A stretch of DNA of 64,000 bases from CAZMSQ01 sp964569025 (GTDB lineage: Bacteria; Bacteroidota; Bacteroidia; Chitinophagales; Saprospiraceae): assembly GCA_964569025.1 (NCBI GenBank), contig CAZMSQ010000008.1:27046-91045 (forward strand). Direction: 5' to 3'. Positions 1 through 8,401 of this stretch are shown here, piece by piece. A model generated the notes under the pieces. The model worked only from the letters and a program-made list of their open reading frames with translations, ran no database searches and was not told the DNA's origin. The number at the start of each line of letters is the position of its first letter. Position 1 is the first letter of the stretch. Position numbers and translations under genes: made by a program.

Positions 1-1118
1 ATGACATCGAGTTAATGCGGGATCAGATTCGCAGAGAAATTGAGGAAGGGCTTCAGGAGGCGTTTAGTGAGCCTGATTGTGAGGCCACTATTGGCGAGGA
101 GCTTGCAGATGTGTATGCCCCCTGGACCGGAACTGAAGTAAGTCCGGGCCCTGAGAGTCGTGAGATGCGCTTTGTTGATGCGGTGTCTGACGGGCTTCGT
201 GAAGGGATGAGCAAGCATCCAGAGTTGGTGCTGATGGGTCAGGATATTGCTGACTATGGCGGCGTGTTTAAGGTGACTGACGGGTTTGTGGAAGCGTTTG
301 GAAAAGAACGGGTGCGTAATACCCCACTTTGTGAGAGCGCCATCGTTGGCATAGCTTTGGGGTTGAGTCTGAAAGGCTATAAGGCGATGGTAGAAATGCA
401 GTTTGCAGATTTTGTGAGTTGTGGATTCAATCAAATCGTGAATAATCTTGCAAAATTGCACTACCGATGGGGTCAGACTGCTGATGTCTGCATCCGCATG
501 CCAACCGGTGCTGGAGTGGGTGCGGGGCCATTTCATTCGCAGAGCAATGAGGCGTGGTTTACGCATACGCCAGGCCTGAAGGTTGTGTATCCGTCAAACC
601 CACATGATGCTAAAGGTCTCCTTCTGGCCTCGCTCGCGGATCCGAATCCCGTTCTGTTTTTTGAGCATAAGGCTTTGTACAGACGGGTGAGCGGTGCTGT
701 GCCGGATGGGTATTACACGGTGCCCTTTGGCAAGGCCCGGGTTGTTCGTGATGGTACGCAGGCAACCATTTTGACCTACGGGATGGGTGTCCATTGGGCT
801 GTTGAATATGTGGAAGAAGCAGAGGCAGATGCAGAAATTGTTGATTTACGGACATTACAGCCCTTGGATTACGATGCCATTGACGAGACGGTCAAGAAAT
901 GTCACAGGGTTCTGATTTTGCATGAAGACACTCTTTTTGGTGGAATAGGTGGTGAGCTGTCGGCCTACATCAGCGAGCATTTGTTCGAACATTTGGATGC
1001 GCCGGTGATTCGGGTGGCATCGCTGAACACCCCTGTGCCTTTTGCTGGTAATCTTGAGGAGAATTTCCTGGCGAAATCCCGCCTGAAAGAAGGGTTGGAG
1101 AAGCTGCTGGCCTATTGA
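1..1118 (+). CDS. 2-oxo acid dehydrogenase E1, beta half of an alpha-beta fusion (5' partial)
   Basis: Thiamine-diphosphate-dependent E1 of a branched-chain 2-oxo acid or pyruvate dehydrogenase complex, which decarboxylates the 2-oxo acid and passes the acyl group to E2. The frame is open to base 3, so the start lies upstream. The first ~45 visible residues look like the end of an alpha domain and a linker, and the beta (transketolase-like) domain begins near EMRFVDAVSDGL. The beta signature GQDIADYGGVFKVT, the CESAIVGIALGLSLKG segment and the C-terminal transketolase domain (ILHEDTLFGGIGGELSAYI) are all intact. Alpha-beta fusions of about 660-690 residues are known in Bacteroidota. Substrate class cannot be decided from this half. 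The internal ATG at 15 is not a real start. Confidence 0.88.
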   Translation, partial: DIELMRDQIRREIEEGLQEAFSEPDCEATIGEELADVYAPWTGTEVSPGPESREMRFVDAVSDGLREGMSKHPELVLMGQDIADYGGVFKVTDGFVEAFGKERVRNTPLCESAIVGIALGLSLKGYKAMVEMQFADFVSCGFNQIVNNLAKLHYRWGQTADVCIRMPTGAGVGAGPFHSQSNEAWFTHTPGLKVVYPSNPHDAKGLLLASLADPNPVLFFEHKALYRRVSGAVPDGYYTVPFGKARVVRDGTQATILTYGMGVHWAVEYVEEAEADAEIVDLRTLQPLDYDAIDETVKKCHRVLILHEDTLFGGIGGELSAYISEHLFEHLDAPVIRVASLNTPVPFAGNLEENFLAKSRLKEGLEKLLAY

Positions 1119-1187
1119 AAGGAGTCGATGGACTCCAGTGAGGAGAGTCAAAAAAATATAGAAGTCATTCATTGTTAAGAAACGCAC

Positions 1188-1628
1188 ATGAGTAAGGATT
1201 TTGAGAATTTGGTTGCAATCACAGGTCTCGGTGGGTTGCATCAATTAATTGCCAACCGGACGAACGGGTTAATCGTGGAGCAAGTCGGAACGGGCAAGCG
1301 GCACTTCGCTTCATCCCGGAAGCATGAGTTTACACCACTTGGTTCAATCGGCATTTACACCAATAACAACGAAACTGTTGAGTTGGTGAAGGTATTCCGG
1401 ACAATGAAAGCCTCTGAGGCTGACCATCCGATCCCCGAGAAACAGGCCGACCCCGATGCGCTCCGGGCATATTTTGAAATCATTTTGCCGGATTATGACC
1501 GTGATCAGGTCTCTGTCTCCGATATGCGGAAAGTCGTCAAGTGGTTCAGAATTGTTGATGAGCACAATCTGATTCCTGAGGAGGAGACTGAAACCGATAC
1601 TGAGGAAAACTCAGAGGAGGAGGAATAA
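1188..1628 (+). CDS. DUF5606 family protein
   Basis: A 146-residue protein of a Bacteroidota-restricted family (DUF5606) of unknown function. The N-terminal part, MSKDFENLVAITGLGGLHQL, followed by a small beta-rich domain and the DPDALRAYFEIILPDYDRD segment, is the family pattern. The C-terminus is strongly acidic (runs of Glu and Thr). No signal peptide or membrane segment, so probably cytosolic. It follows the E1 gene by 69 bases on the same strand with no clear terminator, so co-transcription is possible. ATG at 1188 is the only sensible start. Confidence 0.8.
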   Translation: MSKDFENLVAITGLGGLHQLIANRTNGLIVEQVGTGKRHFASSRKHEFTPLGSIGIYTNNNETVELVKVFRTMKASEADHPIPEKQADPDALRAYFEIILPDYDRDQVSVSDMRKVVKWFRIVDEHNLIPEEETETDTEENSEEEE

Positions 1629-1633
1629 CAGGA

Positions 1634-2395
1634 TTACCTTTTTGTAAGGAGGGGATCGAAGGGATCGTCTTTATAGCCGAGCTTTGAGAGGCTTGTTGCA
1701 CCCTGCACATTGGTGAGTTCCATCTCAAACGAAGAGGTGGAGTGGGTGGTGGCGACTGTAGCTCCCGAATCAAGCACTTTCCAATTTTCCCAGCTTGAGT
1801 AAACCCCTCCCACCGGGATGATGGAAGTCCACATCTTCCAGCCTGTTGGCCTTTTATGCTCATCGAGTATCCAAAGGTATGAGTCTCCGGGAGTGACTCC
1901 GCCAGATGTATATCTGATGAGCAACTGTGGAGGTGCACCTTCTTCACTGACGATGCCCCGAATTGTTCCGGGGTCGAAGCATTTGACCGGGGCACAAAAC
2001 CAAAACGAATCATTGCACCAGAAACTCCAGGCTTTTTGAAGGGCGCTTTCGAGTTCTTTGCCAGTAAGTAGCGACCCGTTGAGGAAGGCAACACCCGTTT
2101 GGTCACTCAGGCGTAACAGGACACTGTGAGACCCCCACTCGATGCGGGCAAGCTGCCGAGATTTGTCCCACAGATAATGATGTCGACCTGCAAACGTAAA
2201 TGTCAGGGCATTTGTGGAAATCCATTTGTCATAGCTGACTGCCTTGAGCATTTCAGTTGCCAGAGAGTCGGCCTCTGGTCCGGTGGTATACTCGGGGAGT
2301 GGCTCATGTCCCATAATTGCACCTGCGGTGATAATCCCCAGTAGTGCCAGCACTCCAAATCCTAGAATTTTCCACCGTTTTTTCATCCTGCGCAT
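1634..2395 (-). CDS. exported hypothetical protein
   Basis: A 253-residue protein I cannot assign to a function. The N-terminus (MRRMKKRWKILGFGVLALLG) is a positively charged start followed by one hydrophobic segment, so it is exported or anchored in the inner membrane by residues ~10-28. The rest is globular, beta-rich and tryptophan-rich (YDKWISTNALTFTFAGRHHY, HLWDK-like repeats), with a single CxxxVKC pair near residues 126-137. It converges on the DUF5606 gene, with stops 5 bases apart. A second possible start is the ATG at 2386. Its style resembles periplasmic proteins conserved in Bacteroidota, but that is an impression only. Confidence 0.65.
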   Translation of the reverse strand: MRRMKKRWKILGFGVLALLGIITAGAIMGHEPLPEYTTGPEADSLATEMLKAVSYDKWISTNALTFTFAGRHHYLWDKSRQLARIEWGSHSVLLRLSDQTGVAFLNGSLLTGKELESALQKAWSFWCNDSFWFCAPVKCFDPGTIRGIVSEEGAPPQLLIRYTSGGVTPGDSYLWILDEHKRPTGWKMWTSIIPVGGVYSSWENWKVLDSGATVATTHSTSSFEMELTNVQGATSLSKLGYKDDPFDPLLTKR

Positions 2396-2505
2396 GCCCG
2401 TTGATTTGGTCAGGATAACCTTGCATCTGACGATTTGTTCAGCTTGGCGGAGGGAAACGGGGCAAAACAGGAGTTACCTGAATTTGCGTGTACCGCTATG
2501 AATCT

Positions 2506-4443
2506 TCAGTCATCGCGACGGGCGATTCGTTCCATCAGGCGGTGGCTGATTCGCAGGAAGTCCATCTCGGTAATGATTCCCACCAGTTCATTATCGGTGA
2601 CCACAGGCAGGCAGCCGATTTTTTTGTCGCGCATTATTTCCATGGCTTTCAGGATGGTGTCTTTCGGATTGATGGTGATCGGTTGTTCAATCATCAGGTC
2701 TTTCACTGTGATGGTACCGGGTGTGGAACCACGGACCCGACTGCGTGTCGAGAAGTGGCGCAGGAGCAAGCGAGAGGTAACAAGACCAACAAGTTGTCCC
2801 TTTTTGTCTTCAACTGGGGTATAGCGAACTTTCCGCCAATCCATCATTTCGGCAACCAGTTCGACGATGTCATCTTTTTGAACGGTAAACAAGTCGGTGG
2901 TCATGCACTCCTCGACCTTAAGTTTGGCGGGGTGATAGTCTTCGAGATCGTGTAATTCGGGCATAGGCCAGGTGTGAACGGGGAGTTCCTTTTGTTGATT
3001 TTTTACGATGGAGGAGGTCAGGGCCGAAAGGGCCTCATCCCGATTGGTATTCTGTTGGAGGTGCGAATATGCCCGGAGCATCCACCTCGCTCCATTTCGG
3101 TGAGATTTTGCCCGTTCTTCGATGATATGGAGGGTGCGGTCGATATCTTCGGTCTTGACCTGTTGCAACTCAAGACCCTCCCGTGCGATTGGCAGCAGTT
3201 CCTTGAGGATAAGATCACAAGCACCGAGTTTTTGGTCATTCAGCCAGGTAAATGTTGCATCAATTCCGTATCGGGCTGCTTTGACGAAGTTATCTTTGAT
3301 ATCAGCGAAGGAGAGCTGGGTGGTGATATCTGGGCAGTGGCGTGCGAGGCCAGTAACAGCGCCTAGCCAAAAAGCGGCATTGGCCACTTCATCGATGATT
3401 GTCGGGCCGGCAGGGAGCACCCGGTTTTCTATTCTGAGGTGTGGCTTTCCGTTCGGGCTGATACCGTAGCAGGGGCGGTTCCATCGATATACCGTGGAGT
3501 TATGGACTTGCAGGGCCCGCAGGCGTGGTACTTTCCCCTGGCGAATCAGAGCGGCAGAATCCTCTTCGACGTCACCGGCCAGCAAAACTCGAAAACGGGC
3601 GATGTCTTCCTTGTAGATTTCGAGGATGGACTGATCCAGCCACTCGTTCCCGAAGTTAACCCTTGGGCTGCGTTCACGCATATGGTCGTGAGTTGTCCGG
3701 GTATCAAGCGCCTGTTGAAAGAGGGCTATCCGGCTTTCGTGCCAGAGCCGCCTGCCAAAAACGATTGGAGAATTTGCAGCTATGGCCATCACAGGAGCAG
3801 CGAGGGCTTGTGAGATGTTGTGCATGTGCACAAAATCTGAAGGTGCTACTTGCAGGTGGACCTGGAAACTTGTGTTACAGGCTTCCAGCAGGGGAGAATC
3901 GTGTTTGACCAAAAGCTCATCGATACCCATCAGCCGTAGTTCATATCCTGATCCTATCAACTGGTCGTTGATTGAGTCCATGAGTGCTTTGTACCGGGTT
4001 TTCGGCGTTAGATTATGCAGCTCAAGGTCAGATTTGCGAAAGGTGGGCAGAATGCCGGTCAAAATGAGATTAGAGCGAAAGGGTTTAAGCCGCTGCCTGA
4101 TCTGGCCAATTTTACTGGAGAGCTCATTTTCAAGGGCTGAGAAGCAATCACCGGAAAACGTCCGGGGGTCCAGATTGATTTCCAGATTAAACCTGGCCAG
4201 CTCCGTTTCTACCCAGGGGAGATCTTTCATGGTTTCGAGGACTTCCATGGCAATTGGTGCCGGCTTGAAGGTCCTGTCGAAAATCAGACACATTTCCTGC
4301 TCGGCACCAATGCGAACCGGATCGGTTTCAAACCAATCATGCTCAATCATATGGTGGAGTGACTCAACATCATTGAGCAGATGCCGCACGAAGCGGTGCA
4401 TCTGTTCGTTATCCTTTAAGGTATTGACTTTTTGTTCTCCCAT
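2506..4443 (-). CDS. glutamate-cysteine ligase (GCS2)-like protein fused to a CBS-domain pair
   Basis: A 645-residue two-part protein. Residues ~12-450 match the GCS2-type carboxylate-amine ligase fold: an acidic metal/ATP motif RIGAEQEMCLI near the start, NLEINLDPRTF, and HLRIENRVLPAGPTIIDEV near residue 345. Enzymes of this fold join an amino acid to Glu via a gamma-glutamyl phosphate. Residues ~509-566 and ~578-635 are two CBS domains (KVEECMTTDLFTV, TVKDLMIEQPITI), which usually bind adenine nucleotides and regulate the attached enzyme. No glutathione synthetase lies nearby, and YpdA at 9.3 kb hints at bacillithiol, so a glutathione role is not implied. Substrate unknown. It stands alone between convergent and divergent neighbours. 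Confidence 0.8.
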   Translation of the reverse strand: MGEQKVNTLKDNEQMHRFVRHLLNDVESLHHMIEHDWFETDPVRIGAEQEMCLIFDRTFKPAPIAMEVLETMKDLPWVETELARFNLEINLDPRTFSGDCFSALENELSSKIGQIRQRLKPFRSNLILTGILPTFRKSDLELHNLTPKTRYKALMDSINDQLIGSGYELRLMGIDELLVKHDSPLLEACNTSFQVHLQVAPSDFVHMHNISQALAAPVMAIAANSPIVFGRRLWHESRIALFQQALDTRTTHDHMRERSPRVNFGNEWLDQSILEIYKEDIARFRVLLAGDVEEDSAALIRQGKVPRLRALQVHNSTVYRWNRPCYGISPNGKPHLRIENRVLPAGPTIIDEVANAAFWLGAVTGLARHCPDITTQLSFADIKDNFVKAARYGIDATFTWLNDQKLGACDLILKELLPIAREGLELQQVKTEDIDRTLHIIEERAKSHRNGARWMLRAYSHLQQNTNRDEALSALTSSIVKNQQKELPVHTWPMPELHDLEDYHPAKLKVEECMTTDLFTVQKDDIVELVAEMMDWRKVRYTPVEDKKGQLVGLVTSRLLLRHFSTRSRVRGSTPGTITVKDLMIEQPITINPKDTILKAMEIMRDKKIGCLPVVTDNELVGIITEMDFLRISHRLMERIARRDD

Positions 4444-4563
4444 AAATTCGGGCTCCTCAGGTTATTTCAGTTTGGGAAAGAGACGCATCTATGGGAATAA
4501 AAATACGTCTTATTTTTCTTTCAGGAAATCTTCTTTCAATCTCTTTGTCAATAAACAACGGAC

Positions 4564-5094
4564 ATGCGGGCGATCTTTTTTTTGATTCCAGTCATAGCGA
4601 TACTCACTTCCTGTACACCTGAGGATGAGGGAGCTTTTCTGTTTGAGATTCCTTATCAGGCTTCATTTGTTATGCCGGCAGGGCTGGACCCATTTCAGGG
4701 TCATTTTTTTGTCAATCGCATTGACAGCCGGATGGCTGCCAATCTGAGCGAACGGCTCCTTGCTGCGGAGGATGTCATAAGCATCGATCCGAGGTCTGCT
4801 TCTATTTCAGCTATTGGGAGCAATGCCAGATACGATATGATTCGGGAAATTTCTGTTCGGATATACAATGAAAACCCACAGAGCAATTCACTTGCTCCAT
4901 GGTTGGAGTTGTTTTATCGGGATGATGAAAATTTACGGAATGCCGGAAGTACTATCGATTTACTGCCTACGCAAGTGAACGCCAGAGACGAGGCACTTGA
5001 GGATGAGTTTTACATTGTTGTCCTCGTATTTCTGCGGGCTCCCACGATACAAACGATTGATACTCGCCTTGATCTGAGCCTTGTTGTGCGTTAG
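4564..5094 (+). CDS. putative lipoprotein, unknown function
   Basis: A 176-residue protein with a lipoprotein signal: hydrophobic residues 4-15 followed by the lipobox LTSC, with the acylated Cys at residue 17. The mature part has no domain I recognise. It is mostly beta/alpha mixed, with a segment about bases placed to describe variance or limits (DSRMAANLSERLLAAEDVIS). It is divergent from the GCS2-CBS gene, with 120 bases between the starts. A TCTCTTTG sequence about 22 bases before ATG is one mismatch from the TAnnTTTG box. Probably an outer- or inner-membrane-anchored protein of unknown role. Confidence 0.7.
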   Translation: MRAIFFLIPVIAILTSCTPEDEGAFLFEIPYQASFVMPAGLDPFQGHFFVNRIDSRMAANLSERLLAAEDVISIDPRSASISAIGSNARYDMIREISVRIYNENPQSNSLAPWLELFYRDDENLRNAGSTIDLLPTQVNARDEALEDEFYIVVLVFLRAPTIQTIDTRLDLSLVVR

Positions 5095-5339
5095 CACTCT
5101 TTTGTGATGGTCCAATTGTAATATCAGGGATATGTCCATCAGACCGTCATAATGGACCCCCTCGCAGTATGGTCCAAAGCCATCATTTTTTGTCAATTGC
5201 CCATTTAAAAAGCAAGAGTTTCTTATCGGTTGCAAGAGTTTGTATCAGGTGAGATGTTGACGAACGACTTTGCAAAGAAAGTAACCTGATAGTGAGGACC
5301 TGACAGAAAATAAGTGAATCCCTACATGAAAGATCTTGG

Positions 5340-6512
5340 TCAATGCTGTGGTTGGAGCGGTAAGAAGCCGAGGGCTTTTCGCATCAGGTGAAAAATCTGG
5401 GTATTATCCCGAATGCCATTGAAAAGGTGGGCCCCGGGCCCAAAGGCGAAGACAGGAACCATGACTGCAGTATGATAGTCGGATGTGAAAGCGGTGATCA
5501 TTTTTTCGGAAGTGGAGCCGGGGTTTATGGCAAATCCTCCGGTTTCGTGATCTGCTGTGATGATGACGAGCGTTTCGCCGTCTTGTTCTGCAAAATCAAG
5601 AACCTGACCGATGGCTTTATCAAAATCGATCATTTCTGAAATAATGTAATCTGCATCATTGGCGTGACCGCCCCAATCAATTTGGCCACCTTCAATCATG
5701 AGGAAGAACCCCTTTTGGGTGTGTGCTTTCAAAAATTCAGGTGCCATGCTGGCTGCTGTTGGCAGGTATGATCGACCCTGCGAAGCGGGCAGAGGGTCGC
5801 TGTCAGCGGTGAAGAAGACAAAATTATCAAAGGGAGGGGTTACTATGCGATCAAATTCATGATTAAAATAATCTTGTACAATGTACCCGTTTGCCTCCAT
5901 TTCTGCGATGAGGTTTCGCTCATCATCTGACCTGCGATCAAAGTACTTTTTGCCTCCTCCGATGAGAAGGTCAATCTCTGTATTGAGGATTTCACCCGCG
6001 ATTTCCTCCATGTTATTTCGGCTTGGCTGGTGAGCCACGAATGAGGCTGGCGTTGCATGGACCACTGTGGAGGTCGTAACGATACCAGTAGCCAGGCCTT
6101 TGGATTCAGCTTCTTCAAGGATTGTGGTACAAGGTGTGAGATCATGTGACATGCCGACTACTCCATTTTTGGTTTTCACGCCACATGAAAAAGCTGTAGC
6201 TCCGGCTGCGGAATCAGTGATGAGCTTCTGGGCAGATGTGGTTTTGATCAATCCGACCACTGGGCATCGCTCAAGGTTAAGTGGTTGTTGGCTGGCATAC
6301 ATGCCGGCTGTGATTTGTGTGATGCCCATGCCGTCTCCTATCATGAGGATGACATTTCTGGCCAAGGGTTCGTCTCTGTGTTGTAACGGATCAATAAGCT
6401 TGGCTGCTTGACTTCCCGCCTGTTGGTCAGGCACCGTGTGCTGGGCCGGAAGGATTGCCGGGATATACAAAATCAGGCTTGTTGCCCAGTAACTCAACCA
6501 AAGCTTCATCAT
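5340..6512 (-). CDS. alkaline phosphatase (PhoA family)
   Basis: Secreted phosphomonoesterase of the PhoA family, 390 residues, with a signal peptide at residues 1-23 (Sec type, ending near LPAQH). Metal-binding MIGDGMG places Asp60, and the catalytic serine is Ser101 in TDSAAGATAFSCG. The later metal ligands are also present: EGGQIDWGGHANDAD and TADHETGG. All residues expected for a two-zinc/magnesium active site are visible, so it should be active in the periplasm or outside, releasing phosphate. It lies downstream of dprA on the same strand, 65 bases away. I see no obvious Pho-box, but the phylum's Pho operator is poorly defined. Confidence 0.92.
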   Translation of the reverse strand: MMKLWLSYWATSLILYIPAILPAQHTVPDQQAGSQAAKLIDPLQHRDEPLARNVILMIGDGMGITQITAGMYASQQPLNLERCPVVGLIKTTSAQKLITDSAAGATAFSCGVKTKNGVVGMSHDLTPCTTILEEAESKGLATGIVTTSTVVHATPASFVAHQPSRNNMEEIAGEILNTEIDLLIGGGKKYFDRRSDDERNLIAEMEANGYIVQDYFNHEFDRIVTPPFDNFVFFTADSDPLPASQGRSYLPTAASMAPEFLKAHTQKGFFLMIEGGQIDWGGHANDADYIISEMIDFDKAIGQVLDFAEQDGETLVIITADHETGGFAINPGSTSEKMITAFTSDYHTAVMVPVFAFGPGAHLFNGIRDNTQIFHLMRKALGFLPLQPQH

Positions 6513-6577
6513 CTCAATTGCTTGTGCCCGTAAAAAAACGGGTTTTTTTGGAGTTGTGCTACTCTTGTCGACTGAAT

Positions 6578-7738
6578 CTACTCTTTGTTTGTGTAGGGTA
6601 TTCCACTGGCATCGGCGGCGAGGTATCGGTTGCCGGGCATACTTCTGATGAGGCCCTTGATTTCTAATTGCAGGAGGGTTGAAGACAAGTTCCCGGGGGT
6701 TGTGTGTAAATGATAAGCCAGATAATCGAGGCTTGATGCAGGGTGTTTAGACAGCATTTCAAGAAGTTGAGATTCATTTTCCGGAAGATCAAGGGGTAAT
6801 TGCTGTTGGGTGTTTTTCACGGATAATGCCTGATCCCACCCCATGAAGTAGGCCACATCTGCCCCACATTCAATGAGGGCTGCTTTGTGGGTTCTGATCA
6901 GTTTGTGGCACCCTGAGGATCGTTCTGAGGTCACGTGACCAGGGATTGCGAACACATCTTTATGGTAGCCATTGGCCAGTTCGGCTGTAATAATGGAACC
7001 TCCCCGAGCTGCCGTTTCAATCACGATGACAGCGTCTGCCAGTCCGGCAATGATTCTGTTTCGCATGGGAAAGTTTTCTCGAGTTGGTTTTGTATAGGAA
7101 TGAAATTCTGTCAGGAGTGAGCCCCTGTCCATCATTTTATGTGCAACAGAAGTATGGGTTCCCGGATAGATGTTTCTGAATCCGCTGCCAAGCACGCCGG
7201 TGGTGGGTACCTGATGGCGCAGGCAAGCGCGATGGGCTCTTATATCGATGCCATATGCAAGACCGCTTACTATGTGGATGCCATATGGCGCCAGATCTTC
7301 TACCAGGCGATCTGTCATGGTGCGGCCGTAATCTGTTGGCGAGCGAGTGCCGATAATGGCTACTATGCGTGCAGTATTCAAGGAGGCGTTGCCTCTGCTG
7401 TAGAGCATGACCGGAGCATCCGGGAGCTGCCTGAGTCTTCGGGGGTATCCTGGGTCTGTAAAAAACAGAGGGGTGATTTGGTGTTCGCGTATGAATGAGA
7501 GCTCCTTTTCAGCATCGGCAAGTACAGAGGGCTTCGATAGTTGGGAGACGATTGCGGGACCAATGCCTGGAATTTGAAGAAGTTGTTTTTGAGAGCTTGA
7601 AAAAACCTCTGCCGGAGAGCCGCAATAACTGAGAAGCGTTCTTGCTGTCACTGACCCTACATTCGGAATCATTGTCAGAGCGATTTGGAAAAGGAGTTCT
7701 TTTTCGTCCGGAAGTTGGGGTTGGTCATTCGTATTCAT
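6578..7738 (-). CDS. dprA: DNA-processing protein DprA
   Basis: DprA (Smf), which loads RecA onto incoming single-stranded DNA during natural transformation. From ATG at 7738 it has 386 residues: an N-terminal SAM/HhH-like region (GVSARTLL-like motif VGSVTARTLL and IPGIGPAIVSQL), the Rossmann domain with IVAIIGTRSPTDYG, VSGLAYGIDIRAHR, MRNRIIAGLADAV and ETAARGGSIITAELA, then a C-terminal winged-helix domain of ~60 residues (LLEMLSKHPASSLDYLAYHL). I reject a start at 7810, because its extra 24 residues overlap the promoter region of the divergent SH3 gene and do not look like DprA. Confidence 0.95.
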   Translation of the reverse strand: MNTNDQPQLPDEKELLFQIALTMIPNVGSVTARTLLSYCGSPAEVFSSSQKQLLQIPGIGPAIVSQLSKPSVLADAEKELSFIREHQITPLFFTDPGYPRRLRQLPDAPVMLYSRGNASLNTARIVAIIGTRSPTDYGRTMTDRLVEDLAPYGIHIVSGLAYGIDIRAHRACLRHQVPTTGVLGSGFRNIYPGTHTSVAHKMMDRGSLLTEFHSYTKPTRENFPMRNRIIAGLADAVIVIETAARGGSIITAELANGYHKDVFAIPGHVTSERSSGCHKLIRTHKAALIECGADVAYFMGWDQALSVKNTQQQLPLDLPENESQLLEMLSKHPASSLDYLAYHLHTTPGNLSSTLLQLEIKGLIRSMPGNRYLAADASGIPYTNKE

Positions 7739-7773
7739 GGTCTGGAGACTAATCGCATTTGTGTTCGTTCTAT

Positions 7774-7781
7774 TATATTTG
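7774..7781 (+). promoter_or_regulatory. minus-7 box TATATTTG of the SH3-protein gene
   Basis: TATATTTG matches the Bacteroidota minus-7 consensus TAnnTTTG and ends 31 bases before the ATG at 7813. A TTTG at 7758-7761 is 12 bases upstream, shorter than the usual ~19-20 spacing, so only the minus-7 half is convincing. Confidence 0.45.
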
Positions 7782-7812
7782 GGTTGAAGGAATAGGAAAT
7801 TCCCGAACAATT

Positions 7813-8376
7813 ATGAGTGAGGATACACAAGGTGGTTCCGGTGGCTTCTTGCCGAAAATTGAGGTGCTTCTTTTGGTTCTTCTCTTAGCTATTTTCCTTG
7901 TATGGGGAATCAGCCGGTGCAACAGTCGTAACGCAGAGCTCGAGCAGCTTGAGGCATTGAACACCCCGGATAGTCTCACAGAGGTTGGGCTTTCCAAAGA
8001 GCCCCCTAACCAATCGGGCGCCTTAGATTTAGTCGATAGTCGGGTTTCTCAAAATGGGCCTTCCTCACTATCCAATGAAAATCAAAAGGCAAGTGCTTTG
8101 TCAGGGCAGAATTTGCCTATTTTGTTTGTGACAATTAATGGGTTGAACCTGCGGACAGGACCGCATCTCGATAGTCTCGTTATTCTCAAGTTGCCCTTGT
8201 ACGAAAAGGTATGGTATCTCGGTGCTTATACTGATTTTGTGGATACCATTAACCTTGGATATATTGAGGCTGTTGAGCCTTGGTTCAAAGTGAGGCACAA
8301 AAAGGGCCATGAGGGCTGGGTATACGGTGCCGGGGTGGATTTTTACAAGTATAAGAGGGAGGGGGTCCTTGAGTAA
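7813..8376 (+). CDS. membrane-anchored bacterial SH3 (SH3b) domain protein
   Basis: A 187-residue protein with a short cytoplasmic N-terminus, one transmembrane helix (residues ~16-33, IEVLLLVLLLAIFLVWGI), a low-complexity Ser/Asn/Leu-rich stretch, and a C-terminal SH3b domain from about residue 95 (VTINGLNLRTGPHLDSLVI, then WFKVRHKKGHEGWVYG). SH3b domains often bind peptidoglycan peptides, so a periplasmic cell-wall-binding role is likely but inferred. The ATG at 7813 was preferred over an upstream TTG-like extension because it follows the TATATTTG promoter box and gives a normal N-in membrane anchor. The gene is divergent from dprA. Confidence 0.75.
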   Translation: MSEDTQGGSGGFLPKIEVLLLVLLLAIFLVWGISRCNSRNAELEQLEALNTPDSLTEVGLSKEPPNQSGALDLVDSRVSQNGPSSLSNENQKASALSGQNLPILFVTINGLNLRTGPHLDSLVILKLPLYEKVWYLGAYTDFVDTINLGYIEAVEPWFKVRHKKGHEGWVYGAGVDFYKYKREGVLE

Positions 8377-8388
8377 GGGCCCCTCCCT
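8356..8388. terminator. strong hairpin between convergent genes, overlapping a stop codon
   Basis: A ~14-bp stem with one bulged G (left arm 8356-8370, right arm 8375-8388, loop GAGT) that contains the TAA stop of the SH3 gene. No T tract follows on either strand, so classic rho-independent termination is not certain. It sits between two converging genes and could stabilise both 3' ends. Confidence 0.55.
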
Positions 8389-8401
8389 GAGTGGGATACC
8401 C

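Noticed and set aside
5107..5176. Repeated ATGGTCCA at 5107 and 5169
   Set aside because: Two copies 62 bases apart in a non-coding stretch, with no further copies or symmetry, are within chance.
6527..6549. CCCGT/ACGGG stem followed by a T run, looking like a terminator
   Set aside because: The T run is on the plus strand, where no gene ends. For dprA or the phosphatase gene on the minus strand it has the wrong polarity.
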